Origin: Lysobacter enzymogenes
GTDB lineage: Bacteria; Pseudomonadota; Gammaproteobacteria; Xanthomonadales; Xanthomonadaceae
Reading direction: 5' to 3'
Assembly (NCBI RefSeq): GCF_900106525.1
Contig: NZ_FNOG01000001.1
Location: forward strand, 186,001 to 250,000
DNA length: 64,000 nucleotides
Every line of letters starts with the position of its first letter. The stretch's first letter is position 1. The notes under the pieces were generated by a model. The model ran no database searches and was not told the origin of the DNA. It saw nothing but the letters and a program-made list of their open reading frames with translations. The translations under genes were made by a program, and so were the position numbers. Below are positions 1-8,445 of this stretch, piece by piece.

Positions 1-297
1 GGCGAGGCGGTGATCCATCCCTTCGTCGCCCAGCGCATCCTCAAGGCGGTGCGGCGCAAGCGCGAACCGCGCGAGGACCCGTTCGCCTGCCTGACCGAGC
101 GCGAGCTCGACGTGCTGCGCAAGCTGGCTGAAGGCGGCAGCAACGCGCGCATCGCCGCCGCGCTCAACATCGGCGAGAAGACGGTCAAGTCGCACCTGGG
201 CAACGTGCTGGCCAAGCTGCACCTGGCCGACCGCACCGAAGCGGTGGCCTTCGCCTGGCGCCGCGGCCTGATGGCCGGCGAGCGCGACGACGACTGA
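1..297 (+). CDS. LuxR-family response regulator, C-terminal part (5' end outside window)
   Basis: The gene is cut by the left window edge; the reading frame is open from base 1 and ends at TGA 295-297. What remains is a LuxR/GerE helix-turn-helix: LTERELDVLRKLAEGGSN is the scaffold helix and GEKTVKSHLGNVLAKL the recognition helix, ending about 20 residues before the stop. That layout matches the C-terminus of NarL/FixJ two-component regulators, whose receiver domain would lie upstream. A cytoplasmic DNA-binding role is well supported; the target genes and partner kinase cannot be seen. The GTG at base 10 is internal and not taken as the start. Confidence 0.85.
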   Translation, partial: GEAVIHPFVAQRILKAVRRKREPREDPFACLTERELDVLRKLAEGGSNARIAAALNIGEKTVKSHLGNVLAKLHLADRTEAVAFAWRRGLMAGERDDD

Positions 298-676
298 GCC
301 CGCGTTCGCGACGGTTCGTATCGCCCTGTAGGAGCGGCGCGAGCCGCGACCGCGACAACGCAACTGCGTCGAAACCTGCGCAACGGTTGCGTTGTCGCGG
401 TCGCGGCTCGCGCCGCTCCTACAGGGGGCGGCCGCTACAACGCAGCGCGAAAAAACACCCGCACTCGCCGGCGCTTTGCCGAGTTCGATCTTTCATGTGT
501 CTTTGGTCATGCCTCAATCCGCAAAACTGCGGGTAGGGAGGCCATCTTTCAATTGCGTTACTGATTACTAGAGGCCGCCCTAGCGGCCCGTTTCGTCTGC
601 GATGCCCACGCGCATCCGCCATTGACCGATGGCGTCCGCCAGGACGTCTTCCACATGACAGGGGTTCATCAACAAG
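298..676. other. Intergenic region before the autotransporter, with a long inverted repeat and a short hairpin
   Basis: No convincing gene here. It holds the inverted repeat at 324-426 and, further right, a short perfect hairpin (GGCCGC 573-578, CCTA loop, GCGGCC 583-588) in a comparatively AT-rich stretch (about 480-570). That stretch is the likely promoter region for the autotransporter, but no clear -35/-10 pair was identified. Confidence 0.5.
324..426. repeat. Inverted repeat, GTAGGAGCGGCGCGAGCCGCGAC family
   Basis: Two arms of about 40 bases, starting CCCTGTAGGAGCGGCGCGAG and ending with its reverse complement at 426, flank a loop of about 20 bases. The same arms recur at 12884-12974 and 15238-15328, and variants at 32928-33016 and 53629-53692. 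All lie between genes. They behave like REP/BIME elements of Xanthomonadaceae; function unknown. Confidence 0.9.
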
Positions 677-3600
677 ATGCAAGGCTCCCACCGCGCACTG
701 ACGCGCAAAAATGCTGTCCCGTCGCACCGCTCCCATTCGCGCTCGCTGCTGTGCCTGGCCGTCGCCTGCGGCCTGCTGGCCGCCGCCGGCGCCGCTTCGG
801 CGCAGAGCGTCAACGGCCAGGTCGGCAATCCCGACAGCTGGCATAGCGAAGAATTCGACGCCGATTGGGGCCTGGACGCGATCAACGCCCAGTACGCCTA
901 CGCCCGCGGCCTGACCGGCAAGGGCGTGCGACTGGGCGTGTACGACAGCGGCACCGCGCTGGCGCATCCGGAGTTCGCCGGCAAGGACAACCGCGCCATC
1001 GTCATGGCCGAGCAGCTGCCCGACGGCAGCTACTGCAGCAACACCAGCGTGCTGACCGGCGACGGCGCCTGCTTCTATTCGCGCGGCGACCAGGCCCAGA
1101 TCCAGTACACCGGCTTCAACGCCAACGTGCCGGAGAACATCCGCCGCATCATCATGGCCGGCCCGTACGTGCAGCCGGGCTGGGAGTTCAACACCCACGG
1201 CACCCACGTCGGCGGCACCATCGCCGCCAACCGCGACGGCACCGGCACCCATGGCGTCGCTTTCGCTTCCGACCTCAGCGTGGCCAAGTGGTCGTTCAAC
1301 GGCGTGCAGGAATGGCAGCGCACCGCCACCGGCTACAACGTGGTGCGCATCCCGCGCCCGAGCGCCGACGAAGCCACCATTACGCGCATGTACGCCGACA
1401 TGAACGCGCAGAACGTGCGCGCGCTCAACCACAGCTGGGGCCTGGCCGACGAGCCGGCCACGCTGGAAGACCTGGACGGCTACCTGTTCGACCCCGAGAA
1501 CGAGGCCTACTTCAACGTGTTCGGCGACGCTTCGCGCGCCAAGGGCATGCTGCAGGTGTGGGCCGCCGGCAACCACAACGAAGCGGTGACGCCCGAGACC
1601 GCGCCGCAAGCCGGCATGTACGCCAGCCTGCCGCGCGCGTTCAAAGACCTGGAGCAGTACTGGCTGACCGTGGTCAGCGTGAATCAGCAACTGACCCTCA
1701 GCGATTTCTCCATGCGCTGCGCGCAGGCGGCGAACTGGTGCGTGGCCGCGCCGGGTTCGGACATCGCCTCGACCTATCTCGGCGGCGAAGGCTCGCTGCA
1801 AGGCGGGCTGGTGACCAACCCGGACGGCTCGCAGTCGTTCAACATCACCGCCGGCACGCCGACCTACGAGTACGGCCTGCTCAGCGGCACCTCGATGGCC
1901 ACCCCGCACGTCACCGGCGCGCTGGGCCTGCTGTTCGAACGCTTCCCGTACATGACCGGCGCGCAGGTGCGCGACGTGCTGCTGACCACCGCCACCGACC
2001 TGGGCGCGCCCGGCGTCGACGAGGTCTACGGCTGGGGCCTGATCGATCTGAAGAAGGCCATCGACGGCCCGGGCCAGATCCGCGTCGACACCGACGTGAT
2101 CGTCGACCGCCTCGCCGGCGGCGCCAAGGTGTGGGATGGCAAGGCCTGGGACGACTGGCGCAACGACATCGGCGGCACCGGCGTGCTGACCAAGTCCGGC
2201 ATCGGCTGGCTGCGCCTGAGCGGCAACAACGCCTTCGGCGGCCTGCACGTCAAGGAAGGCGTGCTGGAACTGACCGGCAACAACACCTACGCGGCGCAGG
2301 TCGACGGCGGCACCCTGGTGGTCAACGGCACGCTGACCACCGCGCAGTTGCCGGTGCACGCCGGCGCCGGCCTCGGCGGCAGCGGCCGCATCGTCGGCAA
2401 CGTGCGCGTCGAAGGCGCGGTGTCGCCGGGCAATTCCATCGGCACCCTGACCGTACAGGGCGATTACGCCCAGGCGGCCGGTTCGACCTACGTCGCCGAG
2501 CTCTCGGCCGGCGGCCAGTCCGACCGCATCGACGTCACCGGCAAGGCCGTGCTCGAAGGCGGCACGCTGATGGTGCTGCACGCGCCGGGCCAGTACTTCC
2601 TCGGCCAGAACTTCAACCTGATCAGCGCCGCCGGCGGTATCAGCGGCCAGTTCGCCGCGCTCGACCAGACTGCGTTCTCGCCGTTCCTCAAGTTCGGCCT
2701 GAGCTACGGCGCCAACCAGGTCGGGGTGGAAGTCACCCGCGGCGCGTCGCTGGCTTCGGCCGGCACCACGCCGAACCAGATCGCGGCGGCGAGCGCGGCC
2801 GACCGCCTGGCCATCGCCCAGGGCCTGGCGCAGCCGCTGACCCAGCTGTTCCCGGCGCAGGCGCTGGCCGCGCTCGACCAGCTCAGCGGCGAAGGCCATG
2901 CCAGCCTGCGTTCGATCGCCATCGACGACAGCCGCCACGTGCGCGACGCCGCGCTGGCGCGCGCGCGCAGCGGCCGCGGCGAGTTCGCCGCCGACGGTGA
3001 AGGCGCTTCGCAGGGCGCGTGGGTGCAGCTGCTGAAGTCCGGCGGCACGCTTGAAGGCGACGGCAACGCCGCGCGCAACGAGTACAACGGCTCGGCCACG
3101 CTGGTCGGCTACGACTACCGCTTCGCCAACGGCTGGCGCATCGGCGTGCTCGGCGGCACCGGCCGCACCGACAACGACAGCGACCGCCTCGACAAGGGCC
3201 GGATCAAGAGCACCCAGCTGGGCATCTACGGCGGCCAGAACTGGGGCCGCATCGCGCTCAGCGCCGGCTACACGCACGCGCGCCAGGACCTGACCCTGGA
3301 GCGCCGGATCGGCTTCAACGGCTTCGCCGACCGCACCCGCGCGTCCTACGACGGCCGCACCCAGCAGGCCTTCGTCGAAGGCGGCTACCGCTTCGGCGGC
3401 GACACCTGGGGCGTGGAGCCGTACCTGCAGTTCGCGCAGGTGCGGGCCAAGAGCGATGCGTTCCAGGAAACCGGCGGCGCGGCCGCGTTGAGCGGGCGCA
3501 GCGCCGAAAGCAAGGTCGATCTGTCGACCCTGGGCGTGCGCTTCAACCTCGACCTCAAGGGCTCGCAGCAGGAACAGAGCTGGCTGAGCCTGCGCGGCGG

Positions 3601-3835
3601 CCTCGGCCGTCGCCACGCCAGCGGCGACCTGACCCCGGTGACCCAGGTGGCCTGGCGCGGCGGCGCCGGTTTCGACGCGGCCGGCGCGCCGCTGGCCGAC
3701 GACGCCACCCTGGTCGAAGCCGGCATCGCCGCGCGCCTGAGCGCGAACGGGCTGCTGGAGTTGAACTACAGCGGCCAGTTCGCCGACGAGGCCGACGACC
3801 ACGGCGTCAACGCGCGCTACTCGCTGCGGTTCTGA
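677..3835 (+). CDS. Subtilisin-like (S8) autotransporter serine protease
   Basis: A 1052-residue secreted protease. A long basic N-terminus leads into a Sec signal (about residues 23-43, ending AASAQ). The S8 triad is visible: Asp90 in GVYDSGTA, His174 in NTHGTHVGG and Ser406 in SGTSMATPHV. Residues about 500-560 carry an autotransporter-associated beta-strand repeat (GGLHVKEGVLELTGNNTY), and the last about 280 residues form the autotransporter beta-barrel, ending in the aromatic NARYSLRF. The passenger is thus exported by the type V pathway and may be retained at or released from the surface. Size and layout match family members such as SphB1/NalP-like proteins. The ATG at 677 was chosen over later ones at 711 and beyond because those are out of frame. 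An antisense frame of similar length is a codon-bias shadow. Confidence 0.93.
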   Translation: MQGSHRALTRKNAVPSHRSHSRSLLCLAVACGLLAAAGAASAQSVNGQVGNPDSWHSEEFDADWGLDAINAQYAYARGLTGKGVRLGVYDSGTALAHPEFAGKDNRAIVMAEQLPDGSYCSNTSVLTGDGACFYSRGDQAQIQYTGFNANVPENIRRIIMAGPYVQPGWEFNTHGTHVGGTIAANRDGTGTHGVAFASDLSVAKWSFNGVQEWQRTATGYNVVRIPRPSADEATITRMYADMNAQNVRALNHSWGLADEPATLEDLDGYLFDPENEAYFNVFGDASRAKGMLQVWAAGNHNEAVTPETAPQAGMYASLPRAFKDLEQYWLTVVSVNQQLTLSDFSMRCAQAANWCVAAPGSDIASTYLGGEGSLQGGLVTNPDGSQSFNITAGTPTYEYGLLSGTSMATPHVTGALGLLFERFPYMTGAQVRDVLLTTATDLGAPGVDEVYGWGLIDLKKAIDGPGQIRVDTDVIVDRLAGGAKVWDGKAWDDWRNDIGGTGVLTKSGIGWLRLSGNNAFGGLHVKEGVLELTGNNTYAAQVDGGTLVVNGTLTTAQLPVHAGAGLGGSGRIVGNVRVEGAVSPGNSIGTLTVQGDYAQAAGSTYVAELSAGGQSDRIDVTGKAVLEGGTLMVLHAPGQYFLGQNFNLISAAGGISGQFAALDQTAFSPFLKFGLSYGANQVGVEVTRGASLASAGTTPNQIAAASAADRLAIAQGLAQPLTQLFPAQALAALDQLSGEGHASLRSIAIDDSRHVRDAALARARSGRGEFAADGEGASQGAWVQLLKSGGTLEGDGNAARNEYNGSATLVGYDYRFANGWRIGVLGGTGRTDNDSDRLDKGRIKSTQLGIYGGQNWGRIALSAGYTHARQDLTLERRIGFNGFADRTRASYDGRTQQAFVEGGYRFGGDTWGVEPYLQFAQVRAKSDAFQETGGAAALSGRSAESKVDLSTLGVRFNLDLKGSQQEQSWLSLRGGLGRRHASGDLTPVTQVAWRGGAGFDAAGAPLADDATLVEAGIAARLSANGLLELNYSGQFADEADDHGVNARYSLRF

Positions 3836-4249
3836 TCGACCTTGCCGGCCGGCCCGGTTCGATCGGCGCAGTCCGATCGGCCGGGTTGGGCCGGCCCAGC
3901 CATCGGCGCCTCCCGAGGGCGCCGCGGAGCCGCGACGGCGTTTGCCGTCGCGGCTTTTTTATGGTGCATGGTCGCAATGCGCTCGGCGACGAGGATCGAA
4001 CTCGACGGACATCGAGAGCTGAAAGTGAGATGCAGTTGATTTCGCGCTACCGGACTCTTGGGCCGTTCACAAACCGGGCTTATGCCCGTTCTGTGTCTCG
4101 GTGCTCCAGCGAGGCATTAATCGCTCCGAAGGGCTTTTCTCCCGCCGTTGTGGGCCGTCTTGCGCTTCCCTGTGGTCGGCGCGGGATTGTCGTCGGGCGC
4201 GAGCCAATCAGGCCACAATGCGGCCGACCTACGCCTACAGCGTCATCTC
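3836..4249. other. Intergenic region downstream of the autotransporter and the convergent effector gene
   Basis: It contains a GC-rich imperfect palindrome right after the autotransporter (about 3850-3900), the terminator at 3929-3960, and then about 290 bases of lower GC content with no coding signal. The composition shift near 3960 marks the right end of the autotransporter block and the start of the less GC-rich effector cassette. Confidence 0.5.
3929..3960 (+). terminator. Rho-independent terminator after the autotransporter gene
   Basis: An 11-bp perfect stem (GCCGCGACGGC 3929-3939 with GCCGTCGCGGC 3944-3954) closes a short loop and is followed by six T residues (3955-3960). It lies about 95 bases after the autotransporter stop codon, in the correct orientation. 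Confidence 0.85.
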
Positions 4250-5683
4250 CTACAGTGTCATCTTCGGACCGCTCTGGGACGGCGAGTCCAGGCCCTGCAT
4301 TGGGCGCTGTGGTGTCTGTTGCTGGCTGAGTTGTTCGACACGCTCCAAGCTCTTTTCCGCGGGAACTTGGGCCGCACTGTCGGCGTTGATTGCCAAGTGG
4401 TGATGCGGACCGGCCGGCCCATGCGGGGAGGCATACCCGATGAGGCTCGTGCTTCCGTCGGCCGCCCGTCCAATCACGACCCCTGTGAGGTTCGCCCCAA
4501 CGGTTGGATCCGCCTTTACGGCGGCCAAGCCTGCCGCGGCGAGATTGCGCGCCTCACCCTCGCTCCATCGACCATCCGCGGTGATTGCACGACGGAACAT
4601 CTCGAAGGCCGGATGGTCAGGGTGGCCAGGGCTATTTGCTCGCGCAGGCGCCGGAGCAACCCTCTCGGCCACGGCATCCTTGGGCGCCTTGTCCATTCCA
4701 AGGCCCGTATCCCGAACACTCCTGAGCTCAAGCTTTCCGTGGCTGGTGTCTGTAAAGCCGAAACTGTTGCTGGGCATGCCCAGGTCGACCCCGTTGCGTT
4801 CGACCTGAGCCAGGTTGAGCTTGAGACGCTGGAGGTCCAATCGAACTTCGGGCACGGCTTGCGAGGTTCCTACCGCAGCGTCGTTATGAGCGGACGCGAT
4901 GGTGGTGAACACCTGGATGCCGTAGTAGTCGCGATAATTCGAGTCTCCATGTCGACCAAGCGAAGCGCCTTGATCGTAGTGGCAGGCTGCGACAGCCTCT
5001 ATTGCAGGGCTCTTGAAGCGATTGCCGGTTAGCTGCATGCCATCGGCTCGCAGATCGATACCCGCAGCCAAAGTAGCTTTGCTATTGCCCTCGGATAAGC
5101 TGACGCAGTTTGTGGTGGGGACCGCGCGCTTTAAGAATTGGAGCCTGTCGAACTCATCGGCCCGGCCGCCGGAAACACGACTGGCGAGAGCATTCAAACC
5201 CACTAGCTCGGCCAACGCCTCGTCCCTACGAGTGAAATCGAGGTAACGCTGGCTCTCCCGAGTCAAATCGACATACGACGCGTTGCCAACCCCATCGTTC
5301 AGTGCGGTGTCGACATCGTTGGAAAACCGCTGCAACTCGAGGCTGCGTGCGTTTGCAGTGAGCGCATGCCCGGTTTCGTGCCCAAGCGTGTTCGTGATGA
5401 TGTCCAGGCGCGTCCGGTCTTTGAGCAACTTGTTCGTGAAGCTGTCCGTACTGATGAAGACAGTGCCGCTCTCCTTGTCGTAGTGGCCGCCTTCGTGTTT
5501 CTCAGCGCTTAAGCCGATGTGCTTGAGCGTTCGTTGGTTCGCCGCATCGGACATCACCGCAGCGAGATAGGGCGAGCTCGCGATCGCCGCTTCAACGTCG
5601 CGTGCAGCGCCGGGGGGAATGCCCTGTTGTTTGGCGAGTTCGTCGACCATCGAGCGCAGTTGCGCAGGCAACGGCTTAGCCAC
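4250..5683 (-). CDS. XVIPCD-containing type IV secretion effector (X-Tfe) with a HExxH metallopeptidase-like domain
   Basis: A 477-residue protein with two parts. The N-terminal domain carries a zinc-peptidase signature, GHETGHAL (H102, E103, H106), with a downstream DEALAE (about 154-159) that could give the third ligand. After a variable middle, residues from about 350 match the Xanthomonadales Vir-interacting conserved domain: it opens with GHPDHPAFEMFR and ends in a Gln-rich tail. This domain recruits toxins to VirD4 of the chromosomal antibacterial T4SS. The GTG at 5683 is preferred: GAGG lies 7 bases upstream and the codon overlaps the upstream gene's TAA (5676-5683). A longer TTG-started frame to 5716 has no such site. 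Base composition is lower in GC than in flanking genes. Role as an exported toxin is a family-based inference; its substrate is unknown. Confidence 0.82.
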   Translation of the reverse strand: MAKPLPAQLRSMVDELAKQQGIPPGAARDVEAAIASSPYLAAVMSDAANQRTLKHIGLSAEKHEGGHYDKESGTVFISTDSFTNKLLKDRTRLDIITNTLGHETGHALTANARSLELQRFSNDVDTALNDGVGNASYVDLTRESQRYLDFTRRDEALAELVGLNALASRVSGGRADEFDRLQFLKRAVPTTNCVSLSEGNSKATLAAGIDLRADGMQLTGNRFKSPAIEAVAACHYDQGASLGRHGDSNYRDYYGIQVFTTIASAHNDAAVGTSQAVPEVRLDLQRLKLNLAQVERNGVDLGMPSNSFGFTDTSHGKLELRSVRDTGLGMDKAPKDAVAERVAPAPARANSPGHPDHPAFEMFRRAITADGRWSEGEARNLAAAGLAAVKADPTVGANLTGVVIGRAADGSTSLIGYASPHGPAGPHHHLAINADSAAQVPAEKSLERVEQLSQQQTPQRPMQGLDSPSQSGPKMTL

Positions 5684-6536
5684 GATCGACCTCGGTGCTA
5701 TCTGCGCTGATCTCAATTGAGAGCACGCAAGGCCGTCCCTTGGGCTGATCGCCGGTGGTTGCCCTATAGATGTTTACGACCAAGTAAAAGCTGATGTTGC
5801 TAGCCGGCCAATCCTTCCGATATGACCAGAACTCCTTGAGGTAAGACGGACCTTCGGTCCCCGAATACCCTAGTTTGGCGATGTCTTCATTGAAGGCGGA
5901 AAAATCAAGACTGCATGTGGACAGGGCGTTTTCGGCAATGCGCGGATCGCCCTTCCAACCCTCAGGAATAAACCGGACTTCAATTTCTTTGCCCGGCATG
6001 TCATGGCCGGCCGACGTCACCGTGGCGTAGTAGCGCCCAGCACTGCTCAAGCGTCCTTCCACTACCTGGCCGTTCGGATCCTCCGGATCCGGGCCAAACG
6101 GGAGGTTCAGGATCTGAGCTACGGCGACGGCCTCCGTATCCTGGGCGGTCCTCAGCCCTCCCACTAGCTTGAGAACCCGTGCCCGCAGGTCCGTGACCTC
6201 CAGTTTGGGTCCCAGCGGGAGCGGAAGTGGGGATCTGCCCCCGGGCAGACGAGCTACCGCGGATGATTGGCCGGCAGCCCGATCAACCGCCGCGGCGGCG
6301 GCGTCGGCAGCCTGTTCCGGCGTGGTGGAAATAGCTGGGTCGGAATTCGCGGCCGTCATGGCGGAATTCTCCTTGGGTGTTGTTGGGGCTGGATCAGCGG
6401 CAGGCTGGACGCAAGCCGTTAGCCCGAAGAGAGCCAACAGGCACCACGAACCATTCAGAGAGGAGACGAAACGCTGAAAACCATCCCGTTGGCGGCCAGC
6501 GGCTTTCCGTATCAATGGGAATCGATCCTTCGCCAC
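5676..6536 (-). CDS. Lipoprotein, probable cognate immunity protein (X-Tfi) of the downstream effector
   Basis: 286 residues. After a basic N-terminus comes a hydrophobic stretch (WCLLALFGLTAC) whose LTAC lipobox predicts lipidation at Cys42 and anchoring in the periplasm. The rest is soluble: a Pro/Ala-rich linker to about residue 110, then a compact domain with several Cys (for example STCSLDF and GRPCVLSIEIS). In Xanthomonadales, antibacterial XVIPCD effectors are typically encoded just after such a lipoprotein, which neutralises the toxin in the periplasm. Start GTG 6536 has AGAGGAG about 8 bases upstream. The stop overlaps the effector start by 8 bases, so the two are probably translationally coupled. 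I recognise no named domain; the immunity role rests on context plus lipobox. Confidence 0.72.
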   Translation of the reverse strand: MAKDRFPLIRKAAGRQRDGFQRFVSSLNGSWCLLALFGLTACVQPAADPAPTTPKENSAMTAANSDPAISTTPEQAADAAAAAVDRAAGQSSAVARLPGGRSPLPLPLGPKLEVTDLRARVLKLVGGLRTAQDTEAVAVAQILNLPFGPDPEDPNGQVVEGRLSSAGRYYATVTSAGHDMPGKEIEVRFIPEGWKGDPRIAENALSTCSLDFSAFNEDIAKLGYSGTEGPSYLKEFWSYRKDWPASNISFYLVVNIYRATTGDQPKGRPCVLSIEISADSTEVDRG

Positions 6537-6553
6537 GGACTGTCTCCTCTAGC

Positions 6554-6958
6554 TCAGTTGGCGCGCGACTTGGCATAGTCCCGGAAGCGGCTGAACATTC
6601 CGCTGCAGTCATTCCGGTTCAAATCAGGCATCCATTCCTTAACCAGCTGGCGAACGCCCAAGGCAAACCCGCCCTCGATCTCGTTGAATTGCTTTTCCTG
6701 CCGCAGAAATTCGACGTAGTCTTCAGGCTGTTTTTCCTTGAAGTATTTCGCGAATGCGACTACTTCGTCTTCCGTCCACTTCCTCAATCGGGCCTGCTGC
6801 TCCGTAGCCATCGTGTAAGAAGACACGATGGTCTCGTAAATCGCCTCGTCGCTCGCTCGCTTCTTGCCGGGGCCATTAAGAACCCGAAGAATCCTGTTGC
6901 GCAGATTTTCGTCTTCCAACGCGTCGATCTTGGCTTGCAGTTCGGGAGCGATGGGCAT
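6554..6958 (-). CDS. Small cytosolic protein of unknown function, first gene of the effector operon
   Basis: 134 residues, no signal peptide or membrane segment, highly charged and mostly helical by composition. It opens with MPIAPELQAKIDALEDENLR and has further charged helices (RKWTEDEVVAFAKYFKEK). A clear AAGGA site precedes the ATG. It ends 17 bases before the lipoprotein start, so the three genes form one operon in the order small protein, lipoprotein, effector. I recognise no family. Position suggests an accessory role for the toxin (chaperone, adaptor, regulator or second immunity factor); none of these is demonstrated by the sequence. Confidence 0.75.
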   Translation of the reverse strand: MPIAPELQAKIDALEDENLRNRILRVLNGPGKKRASDEAIYETIVSSYTMATEQQARLRKWTEDEVVAFAKYFKEKQPEDYVEFLRQEKQFNEIEGGFALGVRQLVKEWMPDLNRNDCSGMFSRFRDYAKSRAN

Positions 6959-7371
6959 GGCGGTTCCTTGTCTGCGCGCGGCATGCTCGAGTCTTGAAAA
7001 TTATCGCGCTGCGTCGGCTGCGCAATGGAGCACTCGGAGATGCTGTGCGTTGGTCGATAGGGTGGGCAATTTCTGGCTCGCAGCTTGGATCGCCGTTCGA
7101 TTGGGCGTCAAGACGGACTGGCAGTGAACTATTTCGGCATCGGTTCGCTGTCGCGGGCACAGATTCGGCGGAAATGGAAATGTCCGAACATCGGCTGGGA
7201 ATCTGAAGAACAACGGCGACGCCGTCATGATCGAGTACGAGTCCCTCTTCGCCGAACCTCTCAGGCCCGAGCCGACATCGATTGGGTCCGTGCCGAGGCC
7301 ACCCACACCCCCGCCGAATCGGCGATCATGGCCCACCGGCGCCGCCGCGCCTTCTGCCCACGGAGTCCCGC
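6959..7371. other. Divergent intergenic region between the effector operon and the LysE-type gene
   Basis: About 410 bases with no gene supported; frames crossing it lack ribosome sites and family features. GC content is intermediate. It must hold the promoter of the effector operon (minus strand), near the AT-rich patch at about 6995-7010, but no confident promoter was identified. Confidence 0.45.
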
Positions 7372-8001
7372 GTGATCGCGCTTTCGTCGTTGCTGGCGTT
7401 CGCCGGCCTGGCCCTGGTGATGGTGCTGACGCCGGGACCGAACATGGTGTATCTGGTCTCCCGTTCGATCTGCCAGGGCCGCCGCGCCGGCCTGGTGTCG
7501 CTGGCCGGGGTCGGCGTGGGCTTCGTCTTCTATCTGCTGGCTGCGGCTTTCGGCATCACCGCGTTGCTGTTCGCCGTGCCTTACGCCTACGACGCGCTGC
7601 GCATCGGCGGCGCGCTGTACCTGCTGTGGATGGCCTGGCAGGCGGTCAAGCCCGGCGGGCGTTCGCCGTTCCAGGTGCGCGAGCTGGCGCCGGACAGTCC
7701 GCGCCGCTTGTTCGTCATGGGCCTGCTTACCAGTTTGCTCAATCCGAAAGTCGCGGTGTTCTATCTGGCCTTGCTGCCGCAGTTCATCGATCCGCAGCAC
7801 AGCGTGATGGCGCAGTCGCTGTTGCTGGGCAGCGTGCAGATCGCGATCAGCCTCGGCGTCAACGCGTTGATCGTCGCCGGCGCCGGCGCGATCGCCGCGT
7901 TCCTGTCCGGGCGGCCGCGTTGGATCGCGACGCAGCGTTGGGTCATGGGTGGCGTGCTGTCGGCGCTCGCCGTGCGCATGGCGGTCGACGCGCGCCGCTG
8001 A
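7372..8001 (+). CDS. LysE/RhtB family amino-acid exporter
   Basis: 209 residues with about six hydrophobic segments. The family signature is present near the N-terminus: VLTPGPNMVYLVSRSICQG (the conserved TPGPN motif), followed by GGALYLLWMAWQAV and the conserved loop LLTSLLNPKVAVFYLALLPQ. RhtB-type proteins export amino acids or homoserine lactones across the inner membrane. The start is set at GTG 7372, where the protein begins directly with the first membrane helix; the in-frame ATG at 7282 would add 30 residues of low-complexity Pro/Arg-rich sequence. Substrate cannot be told from sequence. Confidence 0.88.
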   Translation: MIALSSLLAFAGLALVMVLTPGPNMVYLVSRSICQGRRAGLVSLAGVGVGFVFYLLAAAFGITALLFAVPYAYDALRIGGALYLLWMAWQAVKPGGRSPFQVRELAPDSPRRLFVMGLLTSLLNPKVAVFYLALLPQFIDPQHSVMAQSLLLGSVQIAISLGVNALIVAGAGAIAAFLSGRPRWIATQRWVMGGVLSALAVRMAVDARR

Positions 8002-8022
8002 GCGGCGCAGCGCCGGCCCGGT

Positions 8023-8307
8023 TCAAGGCGCGCGCCGGGCGGCCTGGTCGCGCGCGCGCTGGATGATCGCCCGTACCTGGGCGCGGTCGCGGTGGCGCGA
8101 GATCGCTACCGCGCCCAGTTCCAGCGCGCGTTCGCGCATGCGCACGTTGACGTCGTAATGGCAGCCGCTGAGCTTGTCCTGGAACGAGGCGCGCGGCTTG
8201 CCCAGGCGCTGGGCGAACTCGTGCAGCTCGTCCAGGGTGTCGGCCATCAGATGCGCCCAGCGATCGCCGCGCCAGGGCCACACGGCGTCGTCGACGTAGA
8301 CGGTCAT
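8023..8307 (-). CDS. DUF4031 family protein
   Basis: 94 residues. The start MTVYVDDAVWPWRGDRW and the following HLMADTLDELHEFAQRLG are the conserved features of this small cytosolic family, including the Asp pair after the first strand and the later DKLSGCHYDV segment. GGAG lies 7 bases before the ATG at 8307. It converges with the LysE gene, leaving 21 bases between stops. The biochemical role of the family is unknown. Confidence 0.82.
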   Translation of the reverse strand: MTVYVDDAVWPWRGDRWAHLMADTLDELHEFAQRLGKPRASFQDKLSGCHYDVNVRMRERALELGAVAISRHRDRAQVRAIIQRARDQAARRAP

Positions 8308-8445
8308 GGCGATCTCCGGTTCGATGGCTGCAAAGGGCGCGGCATGGCGGTGGTGGCGGGGGCGGGTCGCGGCGCGACAAGGTGCGCGCAGTATCCGACA
8401 ATCGGCCCTTCGCGAGCGACACCCCCGCGCTCGCCGGAGCGCCGC

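Noticed and set aside
419-3802. Open frame of 1127 codons antisense to the autotransporter
   Set aside because: It mirrors the codon bias of the real gene, has low-complexity Ala/Val/Gly/Arg composition and no family motifs. The same reasoning removes the long antisense frames over czcA (22380-26027), hslU (55930-59280), the M66 gene (45028-48048), the oligopeptidase B gene (51365-53491) and others.
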